Origin: Fagopyrum homotropicum
Taxonomy: Eukaryota; Streptophyta; Magnoliopsida; Caryophyllales; Polygonaceae
Reading direction: 5' to 3'
DNA length: 64,000 nucleotides
Assembly (NCBI GenBank): GCA_033239125.1
Contig: BSWB01000008.1
Coordinates: 10,074,001-10,138,000, forward strand
A program made the translations under genes and the position numbers. The notes beneath the pieces are model-generated. The model was not told where the DNA came from and ran no database searches. It was given only the letters and a program-made list of their open reading frames with translations. Shown in pieces: positions 33,978-45,871 of the stretch; positions within the stretch are counted from its first letter, which is position 1; the number at the start of each line of letters is the position of its first letter.

Positions 33978-35574
33978 ATGGTGAAGGCTGTTGTCGTTCT
34001 TAATAGCGCAGAGGGTGTCAGCGGCACCATATGTTTTAGCCAAGAGGGAGATGGTAATCTGTAATCTGATCTTGTACACAGAAGATGACTGATGTTTGGG
34101 TTCTCTCTGATGATCATGATTTACATTTTTACATTCTCTTTGTCTATTCAGGCCCAACAACTGTTACAGGAACTGTCTCAGGCCTTAAACCCGGCCTTCA
34201 TGGATTCCATGTACATGCTCTCGGTGACACAACAAACGGCTGCATGTCAACCGGTAAATAAACCCATCTCCTTTTATTCTGACCAATTGAAGCTTATCTT
34301 TTTCTCTTTGACATAATCTTAGTATAGTCACAACATTGTAGGACCCCATTTCAATCCTAATGGAAAAGAGCATGGTGCTCCTGATGATGAAAATCGTCAC
34401 GCAGGTGATCTTGGGAATATAGAAGCTGGTGCTGATGGTAAGTCTTGCTTGGTTTTCCCATCAATCGCCAAATACCAACTTGTACGTAGCAAGAACATTT
34501 TCAAGTTGCTAATAGGAGAGTAGATGTCTAATCATCTTGTATTTCCATTCACATGACTCTATCTTGTTTATTGGTATGTTTAGAATAACACTCAATTACA
34601 ATTATTTCATGCTCTTGTGTTGATGAAAAGTGACCTTCTGATGTGCTAATTAGCTAGGTTACTTGCTTTGTATATTTGTTTCAATATTTCCGTGAGCTAA
34701 AAGCATGAACTTCTCTTTTGTGCCTCAGGTGCTGCAAATGTCAACGTGGTAGACAATCAGGTAGCATCGTTGTGTGATTCAATTCTAAACTTGTTAGTAA
34801 TTTCATGAATGAATCTTTTGTAGAATTTCTGAATCCTGATTTTTGACCCTAGATTCCACTTACCGGACCAAACTCAATTATTGGAAGGGCAGTGGTTGTT
34901 CATGCTGACCCTGATGATCTTGGCAAGGGTACGTATTCCTAACTTTTACTAACATCTCATTGTGGCTTGCAATTACTTAATCTCTATGATTTGGATTCTC
35001 TGCTTCAAATCCCAGAGGTTGTAAGTTAACTGAAGCTTGTAATGATACACTATAAGGGCCCGTTTGGTTCCAACTCCGGAAACGGAAACGAATTTAGTCC
35101 ATTTGTAAACCCTTATTCATGAAATTTTATGGAATCATTCCTTGTGGTTTCATGCAAGGTGCACGTGTTTCCCTATAAGGTATCAAAAGTAACCAAATTC
35201 TACTCTTATTACTTCAAACCACGAGGAATGATTCCAAAAACTTTCGAGAATAAGGGTATACGTATGGACTAGATTCGTTTTCATTCCGTTTCCGATTCTG
35301 GAGTTAAAACCAAACGGGCCCTAAATCTATTGAGAAATTCGATTACATATCTGTGGTTGTAGGTGGGCATGAACTGAGCAAGAGCACCGGAAATGCTGGA
35401 GGAAGAATTGCTTGCGGTATGTGTCTACTGAATCTTCAGTTTCTTTTTGTTTGGATTTAAAATATAAATAATGAAGCTGAATAGTTTATTTACTCTTCCC
35501 CAGATATTTGTCCTGGCAAATCTTAAGACGTTTATATGATTTGATTTGTAGGCATCATTGGATTACAGGGTTGA
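33978..35574 (+). CDS. CSD1: Cytosolic Cu/Zn superoxide dismutase (SOD 1)
   Basis: Converts superoxide to O2 and H2O2. Seven coding exons with GT/AG junctions: 33978-34053, 34152-34253, 34342-34437, 34729-34760, 34853-34928, 35363-35416, 35552-35574; 459 bases, 152 residues plus stop, the normal length for the cytosolic form. Copper ligands are in GFHVHALGD, the bridging His in GPHFNP, zinc ligands in KEHGAPDDENRHAGDLGN, the last copper His in VVVHADPDD. The disulfide cysteines are in NGCMS and ACGII, and the active-site Arg is in GGRIACG. No transit peptide or peroxisomal tail, so cytosolic. All metal ligands and splice sites are intact. A Tourist-like MITE sits in intron 5 without touching splice sites. 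SOD 2 is a tandem paralogue about 10 kb downstream. Confidence 0.95.
35056..35321. mobile_element. PIF/Harbinger Tourist-like MITE in SOD 1 intron 5 (266 bp)
   Basis: Ends GGGCCCGTTTGGTT and AACCAAACGGGCCC flanked by TAA on both sides (35053-35055 and 35322-35324), the three-base target duplication of PIF/Harbinger elements. Confidence 0.85.
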
Positions 35575-37072
35575 TCATCCACCAAAACCATACTGAATAA
35601 ATCCTTACGATCGAGTAGAAAGAATCTTGTAGATGTGTGTTCTTCCTTTGTCATTTATATCTCTATGAGAACATACTTGTTTGCCCTCACGGATTTCGTG
35701 AGGCCATTGGGGTTGCAGGTCACCTCACTTTAGACTCTTTTTATTGCTCCATCTTTTTGAGGTGTGGATTTCTTAGCTCTTTTGTATATCTAATAAAACA
35801 CAATTAAAAGTGTGATAAAATGGACTTGGGACTGATTCGGTTGAACAAGATTATTCGGGTAGTTTAAGTTCTTTTGGGTAATTTAAGCTTTGATATATTA
35901 TTGAGTAGTTTTATGAAACATAATCTATTGAAAAAACTAAAAAAGGGTTTGTTAAGTGGAGAGTTGTGGGTTGATTTGTATGATGATGAATTTACTAAAA
36001 AGTACACGCCTTAAAAATAATAATAAAAATATGTAAATGAATTTGAGGGTATATTGTACCAAAATTATCAAAAGTTATCCAAAATCTAATTAAAATAGAT
36101 TACAAAAGTCTTCTCAAAAAGCACCCTAATAATCTACTAAATAATCTAATATTACCAAAACTAGATAGTTTTTATTTTTTCAAAACTACAAAAAAAAAAA
36201 AAAAAAAAAACCCTCCATAAAAAGCTCTACCAAACGCCCTTGATGTCCTCCATAAAAAGCTCTACCAAACGCCCTTGATGTCCTCCTTTTATTATTTCAC
36301 TGATTTATGCATATCTATTTTGATGCAACTAAAAGTGAGGAGAGTGACTTAACTCCATTCGGAGAAGTGGACATGCTTGAAACCGAAGTTATCCGACCCA
36401 AATAGGCATAAAGATAATCTGAAAATCTAAGATTGTTTATTAGCCGACTTGATTTTAACCTGAGCCTGTTTGAACACAACCCAGTCCATAGTCCGGTTGA
36501 CACCTCTGATTATATGGTGGAGAGGATTGAGGCAAAATAGTTATAATAATCCTACTTACAAGTAAAATTGTGTTTGAGTTTTTTTAATAAATGTAGTCAT
36601 CATTAATACACGTTTAACAATTTATACATTAACAACAACCTCTCTTCTGTATATATATGTTATTGAATTTATTTATATATTTTGATTATTTTTTTCTTAC
36701 CTTAGTCCAACCCAGTAATAAAGCGTATATTTTATAGCATATTTTATAATTAATGAATAAATTACTTTCTTTGTAACCTAAAATGTAATTAACCTTCTTG
36801 AATATAAACTAGTTTTTGTGTCGCATATCTACTCAGACTATAACATTAAAATTATTTTTAAATGTAACGGGATGTCCGTACGTAACACGGGCCTATACTC
36901 CTAGTTTGTACAAATAAATCATATATGAGTCATAATTCGGTTGACAACACGGGAATTGAAATAGTTAAGTGTAAGAGGTATTTGTAAAACTAGTTTTTTC
37001 TTAACCCGGAATAATTTTTTGTGTGTACGCTAAAATCAGTTTGACCAAGTGAAACTATTTCTATCTAAGTAA
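35575..37072. other. SOD 1 3' flank and TE debris
   Basis: The SOD 1 3' UTR is probably in the first 200-250 bases. A poly-A run at 36190-36210 is followed by a 35-base unit repeated twice (36212-36285). At 36876-36904 there is a Helitron-like end: CCGT/ACGG hairpin, ten bases, then CTAG followed by T. No gene recognised. Confidence 0.5.
36876..36904 (+). mobile_element. Helitron-like 3' terminus (remnant)
   Basis: Stem CCGT (36876-36879) with ACGG (36887-36890), ten bases, CTAG at 36901-36904, then T. This is the layout of a Helitron 3' end. No 5' end was found. Confidence 0.4.
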
Positions 37073-37081
37073 TTAATTATT

Positions 37082-38204
37082 GAGTAAATTACACAAAACC
37101 ACATCTTATTAACCCCTCTTTTCACTTAACCATCTCTTATAAAAATATTTTCAATTAACCACTTCTATTAACTTCTGTTAACAAAACACCACCAAATCTA
37201 TTCTTTGTTATCTATTCTGTCAATGGGTCCCCCACAAAGTTAAATTTATTTTATTTTTAATAATTAAAAGAGTAAATTATCACTCTTTATAATTTAAAGA
37301 GAACATTAGGATTTGTTTACCACATTGAAGATATAAATCCGATTCTTCATCTTCTTTCATTGGATCGATTTCCTCTTCATTAACGTCAATTCTTCTCCCT
37401 GCATCACTTCGCACGTCGATTATTCTCCCTAAGAGCAAAACCAAAGTGAAACCCTAGCCGACAACTCAAAGGTCAAATCCGGCGATACCGTGTTTGGTCG
37501 CATCCAAAGCATGAAATGAGCAAAATAGAGTAAATTAACAAGATCATTGAAGCTCAGAAATTTCTGAAGCCACATAGTTACATCGACAGAAGGGAGAAAT
37601 TCATTTTTAATCCTTTGAAATTGCAAGAAGAGAACATTCATACGAGAAATCATCGTCATTGGTGGTGGTGGTGGAAAGGAGGAAGGAGATGTCTCCATCA
37701 ACCGTGACGGTTGGAAAGGCTCAAATTGACCATTACTAGCGGAATAGGGAGGAAACATAGAGTGATTGGAAGGAGTCTTCATCTTCCATACAACACGGGT
37801 TCAACTTCATTGTAAAAATTGCATCTAATTTCTGTAATTTCTTCCCCAAACTCGTTATTCTCGATCAAACAAATTCATTATTTTGGATGACAACTCTTAC
37901 TTCATTCATATCAACAATGGAGGGGATAAAATGTTTGTGTTTGCGGTAATAGTTTGAGTAAAAACAAATGATATATTTTAATCACTAAACTAGAATTATC
38001 TTAAGACATATCTTAATCAATAAATTATAATTAAGTATCTTATTAGAATATTTTATGCCCACGTCAGTATATCTAACGGAATGGACAAGTTGTGGCATTT
38101 TGTTAACAGAATTATAATAGAAGGTGGTTATCTGAAAATGTTTTTATAAGAGGTGGTTGAGTGAAAAGAGGGGTTAATAAGAGGTGGTTTTGTGTAATAT
38201 ATTC
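37082..38204. mobile_element. Non-autonomous MULE with about 115-bp TIRs (Pack-MULE candidate, 1123 bp)
   Basis: The two ends are inverted copies over about 115 bases (37082-37197 against 38090-38204). A perfect 9-bp duplication TTAATTATT flanks the element (37073-37081 and 38205-38213), the target length of Mutator-like elements. No transposase inside. The unique centre holds a minus-strand ORF of 117 codons, so it may carry captured host sequence. Confidence 0.85.
37429..37782 (-). CDS. Unrecognised 117-codon ORF inside the MULE
   Basis: ATG at 37780-37782, stop at 37429. Ser/Pro-rich first half with a run of prolines, hydrophobic second half. I do not recognise the family. Its location between MULE TIRs suggests a captured gene fragment, but it could be a chance ORF. 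Confidence 0.3.
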   Translation of the reverse strand: MKTPSNHSMFPPYSASNGQFEPFQPSRLMETSPSSFPPPPPMTMISRMNVLFLQFQRIKNEFLPSVDVTMWLQKFLSFNDLVNLLYFAHFMLWMRPNTVSPDLTFELSARVSLWFCS

Positions 38205-38213
38205 TTAATTATT

Positions 38214-38831
38214 TAACTTAATTATGAGAGCTCACCGTGAGTTATTATTTTTTGATGAATTATTATTATATTTTTTTCTTAGAAGAGTTATTCCCATAAG
38301 ATTTTAGGGAAAAAGCTATTGAGCTCGTATGAGTTTCATATCGATTTTTGGGACTCGTAATTAATGTTCCATATGAATTGATGTGAAAAAAGGTATTAGC
38401 CATTGGTTATGCTTATGTTGGTCCGATTTTTTGAATGAGAGTCGATGTCACCTATAAAGGGGAACTTATGTTTTGTCGATACTCGATTTCTCTAAGGTTG
38501 GTATATCATAAGCTTGATGTGAAGCAAGGGCACAAATATAATTTCCTTAATTCAAGAAACCATTTAGCAATCCACCTAAGCCAAGAAAGACTAGCCAGCC
38601 TAAGCTCTCTCATAGGCTTACTTAATTGATCTACGACCACCCTTCGCCTGGAACTGGCTTACTGCACTAGCTTACTGTGCGAGCGAGTGGAGTTATTCGC
38701 CCTTACTATACAAGGTGTTCCCAGCTCCTGACCAGTGCGTGAGAACAAATTAGGACTTAAATATCATATGAGGAAAATAAGAGAGAAGATGCAGATGACG
38801 TTTTTCTTAACTGAAATTGCAAACACACGTT
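38214..38831. other. Unassigned AT-rich spacer
   Basis: No gene, RNA or complete repeat recognised; a 64-codon ORF at 38435-38629 has no recognisable content. Confidence 0.3.
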
Positions 38832-39296
38832 AGAATATAAACAAAAGGCTATTCTCAATTAGGGAAATTGATTTGAGTTTGAACCCCATACTTATGACTA
38901 GACTACTACCAAGTCACTGGGTTTGTGTGGTGTAATTAATTTGAGTTTGAACTCCATTTGGTTTTAACTTGAAAATGAAAACGGATCTATTTCACACTTA
39001 TATCATTGTTTATTCATAAAATTTTATATATAACGTTTTATCACTTTTCATCACTTTTCATGCAAATTGCATTTTATTCTTTCATTTTGTTTTTCTATAG
39101 TGCATTGTAGAATAGCTACATTAGAATGAATGGAGAAAGATGTTTGTTTACATAAAAGGAATAAGAATATAAACAAATGGCTAATCTCAATTAGGAAAAA
39201 TACTATGCTAAAATAAAATGTTTATAAGAAGAAAATAAGACATAAGATAAAAGTCTAAATATATACACAATGTATCTATGATATGGTCAATACACC

Positions 39297-39928
39297 CCCT
39301 CAAGTCAGAACGTGAAGATTTCGAACGCCCAATTTGAAAAGCAGATGATGAAACTAATGATGACCAAGAGGTTTTGTAAATAAGTCAACTAGTTGATCAA
39401 AAAATCTGACATGTCGTGTATTGATTCTTCCAGCTTGAACCTCATTACGGATAATCTGATAGTCGACTACAATGTGCTTCGTACGCTCATGAAAGACGGA
39501 ATTTGAGGCATTGTAGAGTGACGCTTGATTATCAAATCATAGAGTGGCAGGGATAGGAAGGTTAACACCGAGGCAGCGCAAGAGGGACTTCATCCAAATG
39601 ATTTCATAGGTGGTGGTAGCCATTGAACAATACTCGGATTCCGCTGATGATGCGCGGCACAGTGTTCTGTTTTTTAGGTTTACAAGATACCGGAGGAAAA
39701 CCAAGTAAGATGAAAAATCCCGTTAGAGAACATCGAGTAATTGGACATGTAGCATAGTTAGTGCCGCAATAGGCATTAATATGTAATAGACTATGTTTAG
39801 AGAGAAGAAATCTTGTCTGGGGGATTGCTTAATGTATCGAAGACCACGAGTCAAATGCCACCTAGTGGTTCTCGGTGAGACTAGTAACAAACTGAGACAA
39901 TAGTTGGATTGTGTAGCTGAGGTCCGTA
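39297..39928 (-). pseudogene. Copia RNase H, fragment
   Basis: The minus strand reads, with stops and shifts, as a Copia RNase H: ESEYRSMA-like start, FDNQASLYNASNSVFHERTK and HIVVDYQIIRN, ending in the usual FTKPL region. TGA replaces the residue before FDNQA. It joins LTR D at 39928. Confidence 0.7.
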
Positions 39929-42170
39929 TGACGCCCCAAAAATGCGGGCTAAGCGTCACAACGCCAAGGGACCCGGACCGGGGCTCCCCTAAAGGCTTTT
40001 AGATAAGAATAAACCAAAACGAGATTTAAATGAATTACAACACGACACGAGCGACCTTGATTTGCCGAAAATAATGATAACATGAAAACCGAAAGACGCC
40101 CCATGATGTCAACCACAAAGGGATCCAACCCCAATACCAAACAACCCCAAAGTTTTTAACATAAACCAGACTTATAAAATCAAACCGGTCCCAAAAGACA
40201 TAAATCAAAAGTTAGTAATGAGTCCTAATGAGCAAGACCGCCCAAAAACCCGACCGAGACAACTCACTCTAGGGTCCACGACCTCCATGATCTTGAACTG
40301 GTCTTATACTTGATTATGTTTAAAACAAACATAACCAGCCCCGCTGTAATGGGGTTAGTCTTCCACATAGACTAAGCAATTACATAAGTAGGATAATTTA
40401 CATAAACGTAAGCATGTATAAACATATGTGACACAACATGACTTTAAGAATTACCAAAGGAAAGTACAAGGGAGATCATGCTTTTAAAATCATCAAGTCA
40501 ACTTAAATATCTTGCAAGGATATAAATCAAGTATCTTTATAGATTCATGCTTCAAATCCAAAGGTATAATGATATAACCATAATTAAATATCCAAGTTAG
40601 AAAATGATCCCAAATCAAGGTTCTTAAACCAAAACCATAGTCCATAAATCCAACTCAAAATTCTCGTAAATCTAAAGTAATAACTTGTAAATCCAAATCA
40701 ATATTCATGATCAACTTCAAATATTTTTGTAATTAAATCCTCATAAATGAATCCAAATACTTACAATCAAATCCAAATACTCATAAATCATTTCCAAATA
40801 AATTCAATCCAATAAATCTCAAGTAATTTATAAACGTCTCAAATAACTCTTCAAATTAATACCAAAATTAAAACTCGTAATCATAATCAATATTCATAAC
40901 TCAAAATAATACTCATAGTCCAAAACGATATCTTAAGTCCAAATGAAAATTCATAAATTCAAATCACATTTCATAAGTCCATATCAATAACTCAGAACCG
41001 AAATCAAAGTTCATAAATCCAATAAAAACTCATAATCCGAAACAATACTCCAAATCTAAATAACCGGCATAATAATCACATGGTCAAATAATCTGAATCA
41101 TCATTTAAAATGCCAACGCAACTTTTACCAATAATCTATTAAGTACTCAATAATCACCTATAACCGCCACGTCATCACTTGGTCTGCTAACCGAAACAGG
41201 GTAACAAGGCCTAACTTTGCCCCTTGCTCAAAATCATCATAAGTCACACAAATCAAAGAATCACAACATGCTCGAACATTTTTATTCTATAAATCTCCTT
41301 TCAAATCATAGGTGTTGAATTTTTAATTTAAAACATGTCCAACATCAAATTGGACACGAAGGTACCTTCTACCCCCAACCCGAGAGAAGCATTATCAATC
41401 ACGGATCAACTGACTCCTCGCTTCACTCAAAGGTCGGGCACATCCCCGGCCCACACACTAGGTATCATGAATTACCGTAGTCGGCCATAATCGGGTAGCG
41501 AAAAATCATTTAAAACAAAAGCGTGATCATAGACATAATCATCTCATCATCTCATAACAATAACAATAACAATAACAATAACAATAACAATAACAATGAG
41601 GTAATATCCCGTAATGGTCATGGTCCAACTCAAACTCAATAACTCATATCCGTCAATCCGATCCTTCTTAAAAATCCCACAAATCATTTAAGACACGTAC
41701 CTCGATAAAACAAGTTGCACCAACGTAGCAAAATAAGTTGAAAACAATTCAAGTCCTTTAGATCACAAGGTCATTAAACCATAACAAGTCCTTACATCCA
41801 AAATGACATCATATAAGTTCCAAATATTTCAAACATCTTAAATAGTCAAACCAAAGATAACATCAACACAAACTTCTTAAAAACCTTAGTAACACGTAAC
41901 TTATAATCTCACAAAATATAATGTATACATATTTGTATAAGTTTTACTTCTCTTAGGGTTTGTCCAAAACCCATTATCCAAATCCGAGAACGTACCTAGA
42001 AATCCAAACTAGGCATATTAGGTGCTAATAGTCCAACTCGTACGTTTATATGCAATAAACATTTCCAAAGTTTTGAGAACACTTACGTAGCGTCAAAAGA
42101 CAAAAGTCGATCGACGGTTGTCGAACTTGGACTCCTTAGACCTTTGTCGGGGTCGTTTCTGAATCTAATA
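39929..42170 (-). mobile_element. Probable solo or truncated Ty3-type LTR (LTR D) inside the Copia
   Basis: Begins TGACGCCCCAAAAATGCGGG on the plus strand, exactly where Copia coding sequence stops. The interior resembles LTR A in composition and order of motifs. No coding sequence. The right end is approximate and I could not find a target duplication. An AATAAC repeat lies at 41559-41597. Confidence 0.45.
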
Positions 42171-42192
42171 TCAAAACTAAACAAATTTAGCT

Positions 42193-42194
<2 letters not shown>

Positions 42195-42274
<80 letters not shown>
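42195..42274. repeat. TA microsatellite
   Basis: About 40 uninterrupted TA units; length may be unreliable in assembly. Confidence 0.9.
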
Positions 42275-42277
<3 letters not shown>

Positions 42278-42282
42278 TAGAT

Positions 42283-42482
42283 CATATGAGAACATGCTTA
42301 TCGTGTAATCATGAGAACAGATTTGTAATTATTATTAGTTTTGTTACGAAGATGTCATATCGTTTAATGTATTATTCATAGTTATTATTAATTATGATAT
42401 CTACTCTAAATATCGACCCTTAATACTCCATCTGACGGTCTAAGATTGTTCTCATGATTACACGATAAACCTGTTCTCATGG
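42283..42482. mobile_element. Short foldback element (about 200 bp)
   Basis: Arms of about 35 bases, ATGAGAACA...TTATCGTGTAATCATGAGAACA on the left and the inverted copy at 42446-42482, around an AT-rich centre. No target duplication identified; superfamily unknown. Confidence 0.6.
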
Positions 42483-42513
42483 GAACCACACCCTATATAT
42501 ACTGTTTGAATAA

Positions 42514-43289
42514 GGTGTACGTTTGGTATGATTCCCATGGAATCAGGAATCAGAATCGGAATGAGTCATACCAATACCTCGTGTTTGGCAAGGCTTGGAA
42601 TCGGAATGAGAATGATTCCATGGAATGACTCATTCTAACTCTACAGAAGAAGTTGATTCCAGAAATAAAAGGTGGGTATCCCATTCCAACATAAACTCAT
42701 TTTAAATTTAAAACTACATTTATATATTTTTATTATATATATACTTGCTTATTTAGTTTCACAAAATAAAATAATATTTTTATATTTTTTTATTGCCCAT
42801 CAATTAATTTAAATTATATAATTATTTTGTAGAAAAGCAAGATTTTGACAAATAAAAATTCACCTATAATACGAATAATTCATTCAAGATGTAATGTAAC
42901 CGAAAAATGCTTAAAAACAATATAATTTGTTCAATTAGACAAAATATATTTGATAGAAAAAATATATTTGATAGAAGAAATATATATACCTATTTATTTG
43001 GGTTGACGATTGTTTAGTGTTTAATATTAAGTTATTCGTTAGTCTTCAATTTTCTTAAATGTAGTTTAAAAAATAACATATATTTACATTATAAACATTC
43101 ACACATATATCATCAAATATGATATGCTTTCTCGTTTCATAACTAATATAAAATAAAAAACATGTGACAAAAATATTTTATTCCAACATCATACCAAACA
43201 CCAAGTATCAGGAATGACTTATTACAATTCCTTATTCCATTACGATTCCTGATTCCAACTCCATTCCTACAGCCATACCAAACGAGCCC
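42514..43289. mobile_element. MITE-like element (about 776 bp)
   Basis: Ends GTGTACGTTTGGTATG and CATACCAAACGAGCCC are imperfect inverted copies and the flanks on both sides are AT-rich trinucleotides (TAA left, TTA right), compatible with PIF/Harbinger but not an exact duplication. No ORF. Confidence 0.5.
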
Positions 43290-43930
43290 TTAAGAGCACC
43301 GAAGTCCTTCATATGAAAGTAAGAGTGTAAAGATTTTTTTAGATTTTGATATAAAATCAGAATCATTGCCAACAATTATTTAATCGTTGATATATACAAG
43401 GACATGAACAAAAATAGAGGGGGAAATTAAGGAAAAGAGAGAGTAATCAACACATGCACGACTGAGAAAAACTGTATTGACGAAGGGAGAATGCGAGTTT
43501 TGTGAACCAATTCCGCGGTGCCTGTCGTAAGCCATACAAAGACTTTTTTAGATGACATACACGTTGAGTACCGAGAAAAAGTTTATGTGCTATGTACGTC
43601 TAAGTTGATGGAGCTCCCAATCTTTGATCGAAGCTACTACAAGAAAAGGTTTAACAAACACCAATTTGGCCACTGGACCAAATGTATCAAAGAAACCGAT
43701 ACCTTCAACCTATTTGTTGCCAAGGGAGACGATTCTAGCCTTGATAGTTCAATAATTCCATTCGAGTTGTGTTTGATTTTAAACACCCATTTGCATCCAA
43801 TTGGCTTCTTGTGCGAAGAAGGGTTCATTATCTCCCATGTGCCATTTCTAGTAAGCGCATCAAGCTCACTGAGCATGGCTTGTTTCTATAGAGGAGATGA
43901 CATAGCTTGTCGAATGGAAATAGGCATAGG
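43290..43930 (-). pseudogene. Copia reverse transcriptase fragment
   Basis: The minus strand contains KKPIGCKWVFKIKHNS, followed after frameshifts by YGL-region and VYIND (in place of YVDD) sequence and MKDFGALK. The gene is interrupted at 43289 by a MITE. The plus-strand ORF at 43518-43940 is its shadow. Confidence 0.65.
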
Positions 43931-43958
43931 AGTAGACTGAGCTGCAATAAGATACTTA

Positions 43959-44250
43959 GGGCCCGTTTGGTTTTAACTCTAGAATCGGAAAGGGAATGGA
44001 AACGAATTTAGTCTATATGTATACCATTGTTCATGAAGGTTTGTGGAATCATTCCTTGTGGTGTGAAGGAATTGAAGTAGAGTGTGATTACTTTTGATAT
44101 CATATAGGGTAACAAAATGTGGGGAAACAAGTGCATTTTGCATTAATTCACAATGAATGATTCAACAAAATTTTATGAATAAAGATATACATATGGAGTA
44201 AATTCGTTTCCATTCCGTTTCCGTTTTCGGAGCTAGAACCAAAAGGGCAC
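43959..44250. mobile_element. Tourist-like MITE, second copy (292 bp)
   Basis: Ends GGGCCCGTTTGG and CCAAAAGGGCAC with TTA on both sides (43956-43958, 44251-44253). Same family as 35056-35321. Confidence 0.8.
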
Positions 44251-44400
44251 TTAATGTGTGTAAATGTGAGATTAGTATAAGCAACTTAGTTAGATAAGGG
44301 ATAACATATACCTTTGTCCGAAGATGCTGAAGATGAGGAGGTAACGGGTATAGTGCCATCACATTGATAATCTGTAAGTAGTAGAAGGTTTGGGAGTTCA

Positions 44401-44470
44401 AGAGTTGCGACGAGGAAGAGCAGGGGACGGAAGAGAGAGTTGCGACGAGGAAGAGCAGGGGACGGAAGAG
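44401..44470. repeat. Tandem duplication of a 35-base unit
   Basis: The unit with GTTGCGACGAGGAAGAGCAG is present twice in direct succession in the 5' leader of the Copia relic. Confidence 0.8.
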
Positions 44471-44776
44471 AAGTTATGATTGTGGACGTCGATTCTGGAA
44501 GAGAGGAGTTAGGCGAGGAGGAAGGTGGAACAGAATCAGAGGATAGAGGAGGAGGAGGAAGAAGAAGGAGGTTGTAAAGAAAAAAACATGTTGGTAAAGG
44601 TTATAGAAGAAGAGAGGATCTTTCTAATGTGATACCATGTAGAATATAAACATTAGATTGCATGGAGAAGTATTCACGTAAAAAGAAACAAAAATATATA
44701 CAAAAGCTAATCTCAATAAGAATATTATATATGCTAATGTAAAGGGGTTATAGAAGGAAATTAGACATAAAATAAG

Positions 44777-45112
44777 AGTGATGTTATTCGGAAGCGAAAA
44801 CAACACGGAGAAGTCGGAGTCCGACTCCGTCTGGAGTGGGGCGCATTGTAAATCCGCTACAATAAGGCGCATTGCAAATGCGTCTGGGTTGGGGCGCAGG
44901 CAGACTCCGACTCCGCGCCAACAAAGAAGGGAAGTGAAGCAGGGAAGAAGAAGAAGAAGAATGGGGAGCAGGAGCAGGTCACCCCAAGCATAGGCGGACT
45001 GCGCCTGCGTCCCAGGTTAGCGTGGAGACGCAGTGCACCTCCGCCTGGCTTGACGCAGGGGCGGACTCCGCATGTGTTAGCCGGATGTCCGTCCCAATAG
45101 TAACCCTGTAAG
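44777..45112. mobile_element. GC-rich insertion in the Copia LTR, MITE candidate
   Basis: Compared with the other LTR copy, about 335 bases are inserted between AAATAAG and AGATAAG. The ends are weakly inverted (GTTATTCGG against complement GTTACTATTGG). Contents are GC-rich with GGAGTCCGACTCC-like palindromes. Confidence 0.4.
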
Positions 45113-45170
45113 ATAAGGGTCTAGGTATATACCCAGTGTATCTATGATATGATCAATACGTATAAACATT

Positions 45171-45600
45171 AATCAAATTACACTCTAGATCCTTTAAATC
45201 CAACCAATAATTTTAAAAATTTCATGAACAAGAGTATATATATTGACTGCGCTCCTTTTTTTTGGTTTTCGTTTCCGAAATTATAATCAAACGGGTAGCG
45301 TTTTTGCGTATCTGTTTCTCGATGAACGTGCTATTGAAGTTTATCCCCACAAAGGCAGATTAGCAGATTTTGATTAGAAAGGGCAGTACGTGTTAGCTAA
45401 GTTGTTGGGAAACTCAAATTGATCGGAAAGACAATAATCCTCTAACATAGTATTGTCACTCGACAAGGCGACGTGGTGTCCTTATATTCCAACAGGAAAC
45501 ACCATTTGTACGCCAAGTGGCATTCTCTCACCCACGTGTACGACAAACAACTCACTTCCTTCATCTCTGCCATCACAAGTTTTAGCTTAATACACACACA
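45171..45600. other. Upstream region of SOD gene 2
   Basis: The first part (about 45180-45300) looks like a decayed Tourist-type end; the rest is presumably the SOD 2 promoter. I see no convincing TATA box. Confidence 0.35.
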
Positions 45601-45650
45601 GCTCATACATAGCTTCGACCTCCGCAAACATTTTATTTGACTACTCTCAG

Positions 45651-45852
45651 GTACGTATGTACAAACCAAAATCTCCCTTTATGCTTTGCTTTGATTTGTT
45701 TGTTTTATTTTAACTTAAAATTTCGAGTATGAATCGAATTTGAGTTCAAGGTAGGTTGCTGGTTGGAAACTAGGTTTAGACTATATGGTAGGTGCTGAAG
45801 CCAGAAAATAAATTGATGTATTATATGCTGTCACTTTTTGTGTTGTTCATAG
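45651..45852 (+). other. 5' UTR intron of SOD gene 2
   Basis: CTCTCAG/GTACGT donor and TTCATAG acceptor, 202 bases, placed as in SOD 1 (ATG 19 bases downstream). Confidence 0.5.
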
Positions 45853-45871
45853 ACAATAATTAGAGTTGAAG

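Larger units (their letters stand above)
38832..45170 (-). mobile_element. Copia element relic between the SOD genes, heavily nested
   Basis: Minus-strand Copia: 5' LTR from 44638 to about 45160 next to an iMet-type primer site (TGGTATCAC, complement at 44629-44637), RT fragments at about 43290-43930, RNase H at 39297-39928, and 3' LTR sequence at about 39165-39296 with a second partial copy at 38832-38866. The two LTRs share long stretches, for example the end with ATGTATCTATGATATG. RT and RNase H are separated by an LTR, two foldback or MITE-like inserts and a TA run, and part of the sequence between them is lost. Confidence 0.65.

Noticed and set aside
41559..41597. AATAAC array as a functional element
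   Set aside because: Ordinary microsatellite inside LTR D.
43518..43940. 140-codon plus ORF
   Set aside because: Antisense of Copia RT (KKPIGCKWVFK on the minus strand).
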